DNA of 64,000 nucleotides from Sanderia malayensis. Lineage: Eukaryota; Cnidaria; Scyphozoa; Semaeostomeae; Pelagiidae. Under the pieces are notes generated by a model. That model did no database searches. It saw nothing but the letters and a program-made list of their open reading frames with translations, and was not told the DNA's origin. Every line of letters starts with the position of its first letter. Positions within the stretch are counted from its first letter, which is position 1. This document shows, in pieces, positions 48,572 to 59,691 of the stretch. Made by a program: the position numbers and the translations under genes. Where the stretch lies: contig RQOL01000863.1 in the NCBI GenBank assembly GCA_013076295.1, positions 1,430,180-1,494,179 on the forward strand. The letters are read 5' to 3'.

Positions 48572-49962
48572 GTTTCGTCTTTCGAAAGGAATGGAGCAAG
48601 AACGAGAGAGACGTCTTTTTCTTAACTCATCAAATGATGCACTCATTTGTTATGATGATGAATCCAATTTATATCTTTATGCAAGTCAAAGTCATGTTTT
48701 TTTGCATCTGATATATTCACGTGAGTCAGGTCATCATGTCATGTGAGAGTCAACAAAGTCAATCCAGGAAATCAATAAAATTACCACCACAGGTCATTGA
48801 ACAGGGTTGCCATTTGGGATTTTTTAATCCAAAATTTCAGAAAGTTTGGATCATTTGAAGGCCTTTGGGATTGAAAACTTTGCTTGGAATTAGAGGAGGA
48901 GGTAGATTCTGGGATATTTTTGGGATTATTTATAAAATTGCCAAAAAAGATCTTTTAAGGAGAAAGTCAGTCGAATTGCAATTGATTGTGGAAGTGAATC
49001 GTCAGGAAATTTCCCTTGCTCTGAGACCTCCTGATTTGTAAATATTTGTTAAGTGTTGACAAGTTGACATGTCTTGGCTTTGATGTTATGCTTCCTTTTT
49101 TGTGTCTCTGCGTCTCTACCGTCTCTACTGAGAAAGTAGTTGCGGAGGAGCATCAAACAATAAGAATCTCAAATGCGGAGACTCGGTATCTGCGGAGAAG
49201 ATGGTCGAAGATGATTTGGGATTCATTTATGATGATTACAGTGGAATCCCGCTATATAATGAATTCTGTAGGGACCGAGAAAATAGTTCGCAATAGCGGG
49301 ACGTCATTGTACAGAAGGGAAATTTTTTATGAAGAATTCCAAACAGAAATGGGCCAGAATGTCTGTTGGACCCTCCCTCAAGTATTCGCGCTTAAGTGGC
49401 ACGCTGTATTGTTCCAAAAAAAGTTTACAGGATAACAACAGTTATTGCTCTGACAAATGGCAACAGGAATGAAAGGGACTCTTTAGGGGACTCATGCCCT
49501 ATACCGTCTAAAAACTAGCTGTTAACATTGTTGAAATGAGTGCTGCTATGATTTAAAATCAATAATTGGGAATGAAGCATCTAGCAATTGATTAAAAAGA
49601 TATATTTTAAAATGATTGCCTGCAAAAAATATGGACATAGGTGTAGACAAGAGCTTGCAAGCAAGCAAGCAAGCTTTATTTTTCTTGTTAAGGTGCGACT
49701 AAACATTCACCAAACAGTGAAGTAGTTCAAGGGGTGAGATGTTAGCTTGCTTCTGTCGGTAGATGACTAATATCAACGGGTGAAGGATGACTACGTGTCT
49801 GGTGCTTTCATTCCTTTGACCTTATCATCTTCTCCTCTGCTGAGGGCTGCTGTGGACTACCAGTAACTTTCCTGCACGCTGAGCTCGAGACCACTGGTTC
49901 AAAGCCTGATGAGAACATCTACTTTCTGTTTTGATCAATTTGTAATTTAAGTTTTCTAAAGA

Positions 49963-50425
49963 TGGGTGTGTATGCGCAGTGCCTCATATAGGCTACTGCG
50001 CAGGAGTATACATGACGTAATGCTACTGACAGTGTATGGTGTATCGGTTAGGGTTAGGGTTAGGGTAGGATTAGGGTTAGGGTTAGGGTTAGAGGCCGTA
50101 AAGGTGGGTGTGTTACGCAGTGCCATGTATAGGCTACCGCGCAGAAGTATGTATGACGTAATGCTACTGACAGTGTATGGTGTATTGGTTAGGGTCAGGG
50201 TTAGGATTAGGGTTAGGGCTAGGGCTAGAAGCCGTAAAGGTGGGCGTGCATGCGTAGTACCATATATAGGCAACTGCGCAGGAGTATACATGACGTAATG
50301 CTACCGACAGTTTATGGTGTATCGGTTAGGGTTAGGGTTAGAAGCTGTAAAGGTGGGTTTGTATGCGCAGCGTCGTATATAGGCTACTCCACAGGAATGT
50401 GCATGACGTCATACTACATGACGAA
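49963..50425 (+). repeat. Array of about 130-bp units with TTAGGG tracts and TGACGT motifs
   Basis: Four units start at about 49963, 50104, 50240 and 50352. Each has a conserved part (GTGCC..TATAGGC, TGACGTAATG, ACAGTGTATGGTGTAT) followed by a variable run of TTAGGG (long, medium, short, absent) and then GAAGCCGTAAAGGTGGG. Open frames across it arise from the repeat. Confidence 0.85.
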
Positions 50426-50761
50426 TTATTTCTGCAATAATCGATTTCAGCAAATCAATTTTAAATGAAGAGAGGTTGTGCGCTCAGTTTGAAGATCAAA
50501 GATAAAATTTAAATCTTTGTTGATATGACTTCACCATGAAAACAAAACAAAACCAAAAACAGAAGAATAAATGTAGAAATCCCCAGATTGAAAAAAAAGT
50601 AAATTAAATGCATATCAACAATTTGAAATCTGAAGTCAGGATTTTTTAACAATGAAACATCACAAAGCACAGTGGATATTACCACTTGACGTCAAATTTT
50701 TCATTGCTATTTCTATTTTATCGACTTATTTCTTTATGTTCTCTTAAACAAAAAGTCAGTT

Positions 50762-50885
50762 CACGGTCTAACTCTTTCATGGGCTTGCAACCAACAAGTT
50801 GGCTCTTTGGCTTAATGTGACTTGATACGGGGGTGTTTATTTGATGGGGGTATTCAGAATGTTCACTTTTAAATGGAAGGGTTTG
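50762..50885. repeat. Dispersed repeat, copy a
   Basis: About 124 bp closely matching 53391-53513 (CACGGT.TAACTCTTTCATGG through AATGGAAGGGTTTG). Both copies are in the same orientation. Type unknown. Confidence 0.75.
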
Positions 50886-51355
50886 CGTTTCGGTTTGAAC
50901 ATTTATAGAATTTGTGGCCTCCAGTCCGAGAACTAAAAGCTCGGTCATCTATTGACTGTAAGATTTTTGAATTAAGTAACGTTAAAGTCGCTAGATTCAA
51001 GGATTTCGGTCAGAGTATTTATGGTAGAGAGACCCGACAATTATTTTTCTCTTGAGGGACCTATGGTGAACAAGAATATAGAAAAACTTGAACATTTATA
51101 AAAATTGTGGCCTCCAGTCCGAGAACTAGACCATTTGGTCTAGATCATGGTTTTATCATAATTTACTATTGTCTTACTTCTTACAAAAATTTGGTGTTAC
51201 GAAATACATACGGTGTTTGGAAAAGGCTATTGAAACAAAGATCTTTCATTTCATGTTTCAAAATATTTTCTAATTATCATATCTTAAACAAAACAACACT
51301 TTAAATCAGCAGCGCAGAATGTTTGACCTGAGTCTGTGACAGTTTGATGCCTTGC

Positions 51356-52652
51356 TCACAAATATCCCCCGAACCAGTACTGAGTAGTAGCACTTGGGCC
51401 AGAAGTGCACCTAAACTTGGGATTGACGCTGTGGTAATAACCAAAATTATCTTCGCTGCTGACTGAACCTCCTGTTGCCGCTCCTCCGTACTGGCATGTA
51501 TTATAGTTGCTGTCAATATGAAGGGTGTAAGCGTTTTTGACTTGCCAAAATGGAGCAGTGACGTGATAACGAGCATGGCCACGTATGTTGATGTATTCCA
51601 CCTTTTTGCACGCCCCACCGCCTAGATAACTCATAATGTCAAAGTCCTGAAAATTTCCCCTCATATAATCCCTGTAGTCGACTTTTAACTGATCAAAACT
51701 GCAAGTGGCTCTCCAATGAGTGGAGTGTGACTGCAAATACAACATTTGTGCCTTTGATTGTCTGTAAGCGATCCAGTTTGGCGATTTCCCGTTTACTGGA
51801 ACATCTGTTGAAAATGGACTTGCTTTAGGCCTAAGTTAAACGTCGCTCTTCTCATGCGCCGAATCAAATAGGTGAATTAAGTGCATGACAAGAGCGACGT
51901 ATAACTTGATTAAGTAAGGCAGATTTGATTTGGAGCGGCAGATTGCATTTGGAGCGACACATCCAGTCGCTCCAAATGCAATTATGCGACCCTGGAGCGA
52001 CGTGGAGTTATACGTCGAACTTTTCATGTGCCGAACTCAATGCATAAATTATAAAGCAATTAACATGATATATTTGTCATCTCAAACGAGGCGGAGCTTG
52101 CGCAGTGAGCAACTTATAATCTCTTCCCCCGTCCGAGACAAAATATCTCTGACAATTGACAATATGATGATTTGTTTTTTACGAGTTTCTTCACATTGAA
52201 GTTGTAATGGGCTGTTCTTGTCTGTTTGAAAACAAGATGAATCTATGTACAACGTGCACAATTGAAACAAAATACAAATGCATTGATTGTGGGGTATCCA
52301 CTTGTAATAGTTTGGCAATTTCGAAAACAAATGAAGGCGTCGATGGTTGGGTTGCTGGCCTATCTGTTGTAATGTTATGAATGTAGCATGCTTTTATCAT
52401 GGATCTCTTAAATGCCGCCAAGTTCTTGTTTTCCAATGACCACGAATTAACAAGCGTCCAAGCTGACCCAGGCTCTGACATAAAGTCACAGTAGACTGTG
52501 ACAGTGTCGCCACTTGGGCCAGCAGCGGTATAGAATCCGTTTATGCTAGCTCCATTTTTCATATGGTCCAAATACGACCTTGAAATTGCTTTTATAGGCA
52601 CAGCATTCGTAGAATACACCATAAGTATGATTTGAAATATCAACAGAAACAT
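51356..52652 (-). pseudogene. Second fibrinogen-like copy, interrupted by an insertion
   Basis: Diverged tandem copy of the gene at 47852-48571. The N-terminal part (52411-52652, signal peptide IFQIILMVYSTNA to ENKNLAAFK) and C-terminal part (51356-51837, GKSPNWIAYRQ to WFGGYL, stop TGA) are both recognisable and mostly in frame. A 570-bp insertion (51838-52407) splits them; there is no GT at the break on the coding strand, so it is unlikely to be a normal intron. Read-through adds unrelated residues and ends after 153 residues. The first Cys of the module (SCLD) is SYLD here. Confidence 0.75.
51838..52407. mobile_element. Insertion in the second fibrinogen-like copy
   Basis: Defined by comparison with the intact copy: the joined sequence GCTTTAAACGCC is split into GCTTTA and TTAAATGCC, giving a possible TTA target duplication. 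The left part (to about 52040) contains inverted copies of GTCGCTCC and GAGCGACG and is related to sequence at 29660-30120. No coding capacity seen. Confidence 0.6.
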
Positions 52653-52653
52653 G

Positions 52654-53691
52654 TTTGGTCTTTCGAAAGGAATGGAACAAGAACGAGAGAGACGTCTTTC
52701 CTTAACTCCTCAAAGGATGCACTGATTCGTTATCATGATGAATCCAATTTATATCTTTAAGGAATCCATGTGAGTCATGTGTTTTTTGCATCTGAGTCAT
52801 GTCATGTGAGAGTCACAAAGTAAATTCAGGAACTTAATAACATTACCACACCATTTTATTTCCGTGTATAAGTATACTTGTAACAATTTTGTTATTCTTT
52901 AATCAAAGGGCACTGAGCTCGAAAACCTTAAGGTTTATCTCAGTGTCCTTGACAACATTTACTGTAATTTTATTAATTAATATTTCGCTACTTTTTCTAT
53001 TGTAAATTAACTTTTTGATGTATACTTTAAATCAATTATCTGTAAAATTGTTGTTGAATTAAATTGCTTTGATTTGATTTGATTTGGACACTGAAGTGAT
53101 TGTTCCATCAATTTTCAAAACTTGATATTGAATAGATGAATACAAGTCCGAGGAATGATGCATAGAGTACTACACTCGGGCTTGGCATCCAGACTACTCC
53201 AGTTTTGAAATATTTATTGCAGTCATAAAATTGTCTTAAAATGATCAATAAGCACTCATTTATAAGATTATACTCTTATAAGTGATGTATCCAATACTTA
53301 ACGTAATAATTCAATTAAGCCCCCTGGAAGTTGATTTAATTAATGTCAGTTCGTGATCATCACAAGCAAAGAAAAGCGAGTCATAGTATTCACGGTGTAA
53401 CTCTTTCATGGGCTTGCAACCAATAAGTTGGCTTTTTGGCTTAATGCGATTTGATACGAGGGTGTTTATTTGACAGGGGTATTCAGAAAGTTTGCTTTTA
53501 ATTGGAAGGGTTTGTTCGAGAGGGGGGGCTTGATCGAATTATTACGGTACTTATTTTGACTGCTGATATTGATTCTTACCGCAGGCCACTCCCCCAAGAA
53601 ATCTGGAAGAGTCAAGTCAGGTCAAGAAGTGAAGGTGGAAGTGAATGTTCACAACCAACGTAACGTACGTGTTGTTTTGTGGTCGTATTGC
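52654..53691. other. Spacer before GALK2
   Basis: Contains a near-palindrome (CACTGAG..AACCTTAAGGTT..CTCAGTG, 52919-52955) and a downstream TTTGATT-type tail (53065-53090) that could be the 3' end of a retroposon; also the dispersed repeat at 53391. The GALK2 leader probably occupies the end. Confidence 0.4.
53391..53513. repeat. Dispersed repeat, copy b
   Basis: Partner of 50762-50885. It runs into a GGGGGGGCTTGATCGAATTA..ACGGTA end that resembles the CCGTAAT family of inverted-repeat elements, so the full unit may be one of those elements. Confidence 0.7.
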
Positions 53692-56600
53692 ATGAGAAAT
53701 ATGACGGACGAGTCTTGCTGCCCTCCCGTTGTAAAGTCCCTGTCTCCAATTTATGGAGACTCTTCTGAAAAAATGGAGGCGAGGTGAGACATTTTTCCTG
53801 AAGAAGTAATGTGAGTTATTAGAATAAAAACTTGGTTTGGGTTTGGCTGCGACACATGATATGATCCTTCAGTTTTGCTTCCTCTTTTATGGTGGTGAAG
53901 GCTTGCTTCTTCGTATACTGATAGAAAAGCCTCTTAATTTTTTTTGCATTTTCTATTCTCTCGTAGGTATGATAAAATTAAACTGGCCTTCAAGGAGAAG
54001 TTCGGCAGGGAACCAGAGTTCTTTGCAAGAGCCCCTGGAAGGGTGAATTTAATCGGTAAGATTTTTTGATATCAGATTAATTGACATCTAAAACCATGCC
54101 CTGTTATTTTTATTCCTGTCCAGCAATTTGGATAAGTATTCTGTGCAATCATTTTATCAAGCATTGTTTTTACTTTGCTCTGTAATTTGGTCTTTGAATT
54201 TTTGCCCATTGCTTCCAGGAGAGCATATTGACTACTGTGGTTATGCTGTGTTTCCAATGGCACTGGAACAAGACATTGTCATTGCAGCATCTTTGAACAA
54301 TGATGGAAAACTGAACATGTCTAACACAGATGAAAGCTTTGGGTAAGACTACATGCACATTGGTATCACGTTTTCTCTTTACATTCTGCCCTACCACTAG
54401 ATCTTGTTGCAATATCATATCAGAACCCAATCTCTGCAATGGGAGGTCAGTGGGCTGAATAGTTGTATATGAGTGGAACAATGGATGGTTTTAATTGTAA
54501 ATGGATGGTCTTAGTTGTAAGTGAATGGTCTTAATTGCATGTGAATGGTCTTAGTATGGTCTTAGTTATAAGTGAATGGTCTTAATTGTAAATGAATGGT
54601 CTTTATTGTAAATGAATGGTTTTAATTATTGTGATGTAATGATTGTAATTGAATCATCTTAATCGTAATTGAATTGTCTTGATTATATATCACTTGTTCA
54701 GAATTTTCTTTTGGTATACTATTATACCTTTGTTCTCCAGCCATGAAATTTAACGTTAATCTATTGTAAGTATAGGTTGATTTTTTATGCTATTATTCTT
54801 ACATATCTTTATTTCCTTGATAGTGACTTCTCCACATCAGCATCAGATTATAAGATTGATGGACAGAACTGGTTTCACTATGTTCTTTGTGGTCACAAGG
54901 TCATGATTACTTCTTAACATTTGTTCTAAATTTACGCAATTGTATATCCTCAGTGTACTTATTGGATATAAAAGTTAATCATTTGGATTCGTATCTTTAC
55001 AGGGCATAATTGAGCATTTGAAGATAGAGAATCCTGTGGGAATGAACATTATTGCTGATGGAACCGTCCCAAAGGTGAAATCCAATTTATTGAATGCTTT
55101 TCACCCAGAAAGTGCAGCCTTGTGTGTCTAAAATTAGGAATTTCTTATTTGAGAAATTTTTATTTTAAGATAGCATTATTTTTATCTTATTAAGCTGTGT
55201 GTTTTATTTTTCTTAGAGTGCAGGACTATCAAGCAGCTCTGCTCTTGTTTGTTGTGCTGGCTTAGCTACTATGTTTGCCTCTGGACAAAAACTCTCAAAG
55301 GTATTTTGTCATGACAGTAATTTTATCATGGTTTTTCTTCATGTGAATGCTTCTCTATCTTCTAACTCTTAAGATATGTTCACATGTGTTGGAAAAAACT
55401 TGTGATGTACTCCCAATGTAATTCTATGATATTTGTTTATTTGTACAAGTTAACCTTTAACGCAATTGTATGTATGTGTGTATGTATGTGTGTGTGTGTG
55501 TGTGTTTAGCCCTGTTTACACTACACAAACTAACCTGGGGCAAACCCGAGTTAGATTAACCCGGGGCGAACCCACCTCTGTTGCAGGGTCAGTTTAAAGT
55601 GGGTCGACCCCGGGTGAACCTGTGTTAGCTGCGTTTACACTACAAAAATCTAACCCAGGTTAAACTAACTTGGGTTCGCCTTGGGTTAGTTTGTGTAGTG
55701 TAAACAGGGCTTGTGTCAGAAATCTGATTGTGAGCAGTGGAAAAGCTATCAAACTCAGAAATGACATGAGTTTGATAGTCTTTGTTATGCACATACACAT
55801 CATAATGTACATGTTTGCTCAAATGCTATTGATGTCAAACAATTGATATTAATGATAGGTTTATCATGTCATGATAATGGAAATATACTTAGTATATATT
55901 TGTATATAATTATGAATATATTTCATTGACATGATAACGAGCATTGTGAAGAAGTAGTTTATCTTCTCTCACCTGTTGATATCAATGATGTACCCTGTAA
56001 AACAACTGTTTATTATTCTTTTGTAACCAATAACATAAAGTTACAACATTGCTTTTTTCAGTATGAGTTGGCTGATATTTGTACAAGATGTGAAAGATAC
56101 ATTGGCACTCAAGGAGGAGGGTGTGTTTGTCTCACAGTTGTAATCTCCAATTCTATTTATTCTCAGTATATTCATTCATATTGTTATCAATTTTTATTCT
56201 TGCTCTTTGTTTTTAGGATGGATCAGTCAATCTCATTTCTGGCTGAAAGAGGAACAGTGAGTACTCAGCCTTTTTGGTTTTATCACTACTCATAGTTCAG
56301 GTTTTACCAACTGCATTCTTTGGAGTAGACAATAGTGGAGAAAAAGTCCTTGGGAGGCTTGTAGAAATGTGAAAAAAGGCTATTAAACCCTGTTCTATGG
56401 GCTTTATTCAACCTTACAAAATATTTTTTCCTAAAGCAATGTTGTTCTCTGAATCAGACCTTTGTTGTCATTGTGCAAAGATTATTTTGCCGATATTGCA
56501 AAGGCTGTTTCTAGATTATAACTCATATATGTATAACCCATTGTACGTGGGGTTGAAAGGGGCATGATCGTCGAGCGGAGCGAGCTGACCCATTGTATGT

Positions 56601-59600
56601 GGGATACTCAGGCGAGCCTATCAATATTGCTCTTAAGACAACATTGTTTTGGTTGGGAGAGAGATGATGCATACAGTCAACTCTGTCTAATTCGAACAGC
56701 CTGAGGAAGCGTGAAAATGTTCGAATTATAGAGGTCTGTTTTATAAGAATTGGATCATTAGTGATCCTTGAAGGGACAGAAAATTTCGTTCGAATTAGAT
56801 AGACTTCGAATTACACGAGTTCGAGCTGTGCAGATATGACTGTGTGTTCAAATTTCGTAAAATTCTTAAGTGTCCCATGATTTTTGTCCACTATTTTTGG
56901 GTGCCATGCCAATGATGTATCCCCCACAGTTGTATTCATTGTTACGAGTCGTTTCATTCAGGCCAAGCTGATTGAGTTTAATCCTCTGAAAGCAACAGAC
57001 GCAAAGCTGCCAGACGGTGCTGTTTTTGTCATTGCAAATTGTTTGGTAAGCATGCATACAATTTTTTTCTTACTGCTCTTACTATATATGCCACATTGAA
57101 CTTTGGATTATTGAATGGCTTGCGAAGTTTCTCCTTGCTTGTATTGGGAGATATGTACAATTGAACCTTAATATTAAAGGCTTTGAAGGGAACAAAGTAA
57201 ATTGAATACGATATGCACTTCCAAATGTAAGTAAAAGCTTCGCAAATGTGTGAGCGGCAAACTGTAAAACAGTTTGACAGTTCAGTGATAAGGCGTGAAT
57301 AGTTTGTTGTACAAGGGGCTTGTTATATGAGGGGGTGGGTGGGCTTGCTATATCGAAGTTTGATAAATAATTGTTTATAGGCGATTTCTCTATGTTTTTG
57401 AGAGATGTTGTATTGGGGGCTTGTTATATGAGGTAGTGGGTGGGCCATTGTGTCAAGTTTTAACAAGTAATTGTTTATAGTCGATTTTTCTATCAGAGAG
57501 ATGTTGTACTGGGGGCTTGTTATATGAGGGGGTGGATGGGCTTGCTCTATCGAAGTTTGACAAGTAAATGTTTATAGTCTATGTCTCTATGTTTTAGAGA
57601 GATATGAAGAAGTCAGAAACGGCAGCGACGCATTTCAACGTGAGAGTTGCCGAGGATCGTGTTGCAGGACAGGTATTGAATTGAATTATTGGTTCTCCCT
57701 CAATGTGATGCTTGTGTGCACAGTGAAGCTTTTATGAGCATAGTTTGTTTCCTGATCTTCACAATACCCCTTTTCGTAGGTCTTAGCGAAATTGCATGGG
57801 TTGAATTGGAAAGAGCTCAGAAAGCTGGCTGATGTCCAGAAAGCTCTGGGAAAAAGCCTGCAGGAAATGTAAGAATTTGAGATTCATATAGTTTCATAGT
57901 TTCATAGTTCAGTCCAAGTTTCATATAGTTTGTTATCATTTTGCACTGCTAAGCCATTGCGTTATAAGATGTGTACTGTCATGCTACTCTGTTCTACTAT
58001 TATGCTATTTAGTATGCTATCATGTGTTCTAGTATACTATTATGCTTCTCTGGTATACTATCATGCTAGTTTACTGTCTTGCTATATTCCTAGTATACCA
58101 TCGTGTTATACTATTTTTTATCATGTTATACTGTGATGAACCAGGTGAATAAAAATATGAATTAATAAAAAGTAATGAACAAAATTGTATTTGTACAGGA
58201 GTTCGTTAGTTTCTTGTTTGGATTTTGTAAATGTATTTAACAGATATCAATTTTAGCATTTTTATTTATGTTTTAGGGTTGATATAACTAAGGAGAAACT
58301 TCATGAAGAGCCTTACACCAGAGCAGAAATATGCAAAATACTTGAAATCACCGTTAGTATATATAGGCGTAGCTATGGGTCTTCCAGTATCTCTATTTCT
58401 GTTACTTATATAATTTCTATATCTTCACCTCTGGAGCTTCTCTATTTCTGCATCTCAGGAGCTTCTCTATTTCTGCACCTCTGGAGCTTCTCTATTTCTG
58501 CATCTCAGGAGCTTCTCTATTTCTGCATCTCAGGAGCTTCTCTATTTCTGCATCTCAGGAGCTTCTCTATTTCTGCACCTCTGGAGCTTCTCCATTTCTG
58601 CATCTCTGGAGCTTCTCTATTTCTGCGCCTCTGGAGTTTCTCCATTTCTGCATCTCTGGAGCTTCTCTATTTCTGCGCCTCTGGAGTTTCTCTATTTCTG
58701 CATCTCTGGAGCTATTTACCTCTATAACTTCTTTACTTCTATAGTATCTTTGTTTCTTTTTTCTCTAGTTTCCCTATTACTCTCTGAATGCTTTTGATTT
58801 TTCTATTAAACAATATTAGCACTAACACACGTCTAATAAGATCTTTTTCTCTTTGATTTTTCAGGAAGACGAGTTCATTGCAGATTGTTTGAGTCCTCGA
58901 CCTGTTGCTGTAGATGCATTCAAGTTGCACAACAGAGCAGTACACGTGTTTTCGGAGGCAAACCGGGTTATACAGTACAAACAAGTATGTGACGACAACA
59001 AGCCAGGCTCCCTCAAGGTAACAGCCTATTGATATGTCTATACATCTTCAGCTGCATTCGAAGAATAGACATTATTATTATTATTTCATACTTTATCGTT
59101 TATACAGTAAACACCCGCATATAAGAACCAATGGATTAAGAACCTTCAGGGTAATTTTGCTGTTCAAAACAATAGACAAAACAATAGCCTATTGTCTTGA
59201 AACAATAGCCTGGATGGAAATTTACAGGTTCTTATATGCGGGTTCTTACTGTATCTAACTTTGTTTTGTTCTTATTTAGCTTCTTGGCGATTTGATGAAC
59301 GAAAGTCATAAGAGTTGCTCTGAAATGTACGAATGCAGTTGTGATGAACTTGACGAGTTGACTCAGCTTGCAAGGTAAGCTTAACCCCCTGAATATGCCT
59401 CTCGATGTCTTCAATTTTATTGGCTTATATGAATTCAGCACCGGTGTTCATGCTATTATTTCAATGTTGCTTTATTTTAGGCACTCTGGCGCGCTGGGCT
59501 CCAGGCTGAGCGGAGCCGGATGGGGTGGGTGTACTGTGTCACTTGTCCCTGGTGACAAGCTCGAGAGCTTTCTTGCCAAGGTGAAGCAAGGATACTACGT

Positions 59601-59691
59601 TGGCAAGCCCGATCGCGAGGCTAAACTGGCTGAGAGTTTGTTTGCTACTCAGCCAGGCTCAGGTGCAGGTATACTGCAGTTGCAAGCCTAG
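53692..59691 (+). CDS. GALK2: N-acetylgalactosamine kinase (GALK2, GHMP family)
   Basis: Phosphorylates GalNAc (and weakly galactose) at C1 in cytosolic amino-sugar salvage. Fifteen exons in phase: 53692-53783, 53967-54055, 54219-54342, 54824-54899, 55003-55074, 55217-55300, 56062-56120, 56217-56256, 56962-57045, 57598-57672, 57780-57868, 58277-58352, 58865-59017, 59280-59374, 59481-59691; 472 residues (human 458). The galactokinase signature [19 protein letters not shown] is at about 51-69, the ATP loop [13 protein letters not shown] at 152-164, GGGMDQS with catalytic Asp near 201, and [12 protein letters not shown] near 412. MYECSC and the final LFATQPG match GALK2 rather than GALK1. Start: first in-frame ATG; the next, at 53701, is equally plausible. 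Several introns hold minisatellites and MITEs. Confidence 0.95.
54484..54680. repeat. AATGGTCTTAATTGTAAATG minisatellite in a GALK2 intron
   Basis: About ten imperfect copies of an 18-21-bp unit centred on GAATGGTCTTA. Confidence 0.8.
55508..55711. mobile_element. Foldback element in a GALK2 intron
   Basis: About 204 bp. AGCCCTGTTTACACTACACA at the left is complementary to TGTGTAGTGTAAACAGGGCT at the right, with an internal copy of GTTTACACTAC. Could extrude a long hairpin. Confidence 0.75.
56674..56842. mobile_element. Pogo-like MITE in a GALK2 intron, CAGTC..TTCGAAC type
   Basis: 169 bp, CAGTCAACTCTGTCTAATTC at the left and GAGCTGTGCAGATATGACTG at the right; left end is preceded by TA. 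Confidence 0.7.
57290..57600. repeat. About 110-bp tandem repeat in a GALK2 intron
   Basis: Three copies of a unit with GGGGGCTTGTTATATGAGG, GGGTGGGC, ATCGAAGTTTGA.AAGTAA and TGTTTATAG.CGATTT. The last copy ends in the acceptor of the next exon (GTTTTAG at 57597). Confidence 0.8.
58430..58715. repeat. 24-bp minisatellite in a GALK2 intron
   Basis: About a dozen copies of GAGCTTCTCTATTTCTGCAT with variants CTCAG and CTCTG; pyrimidine-rich on the sense strand. Confidence 0.9.
59105..59251. mobile_element. Pogo-like MITE, copy 3
   Basis: 147 bp in the last-but-one GALK2 intron, flanked by TA, same orientation and near-identical to 25027-25174. Its right end is only 28 bp before the next exon. 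Confidence 0.8.

Larger units (their letters stand above)
46880..48795. repeat. Segmental duplication, copy 1
   Basis: Shares an aligned backbone with 50981-52853: GTTAAAGTCGCTAG at the left, the fibrinogen-like gene, and a decaying ATTACCAC at the right. Copy 1 carries the hAT-like insertion; copy 2 does not. Confidence 0.75.
48572..51355. other. Spacer between the two fibrinogen-like copies
   Basis: Contains remnants of inverted-repeat elements (49238-49330 resembles a pogo-like MITE end: GGAATCCCGCTATA), the TTAGGG/TGACGT array at 49963-50425, and a dispersed repeat at 50762-50885. A 129-codon open frame at 49046-49435 overlaps the MITE remnant and is not supported as a gene. Confidence 0.5.
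50981..52853. repeat. Segmental duplication, copy 2
   Basis: Partner of 46880-48795 in the same orientation. It lacks the 46937-47383 element but carries the 51838-52407 insertion. Confidence 0.75.

Noticed and set aside
49046..49435. 129-codon open frame on the plus strand
   Set aside because: Its middle overlaps a MITE remnant (GGAATCCCGCTATATAATG) and it has no domain or neighbouring exon.
49956..50298. Open frames of about 110 codons on both strands
   Set aside because: They are translations of the TTAGGG array (Val-Arg and Leu-Thr repeats); the lack of stops comes from the repeat.
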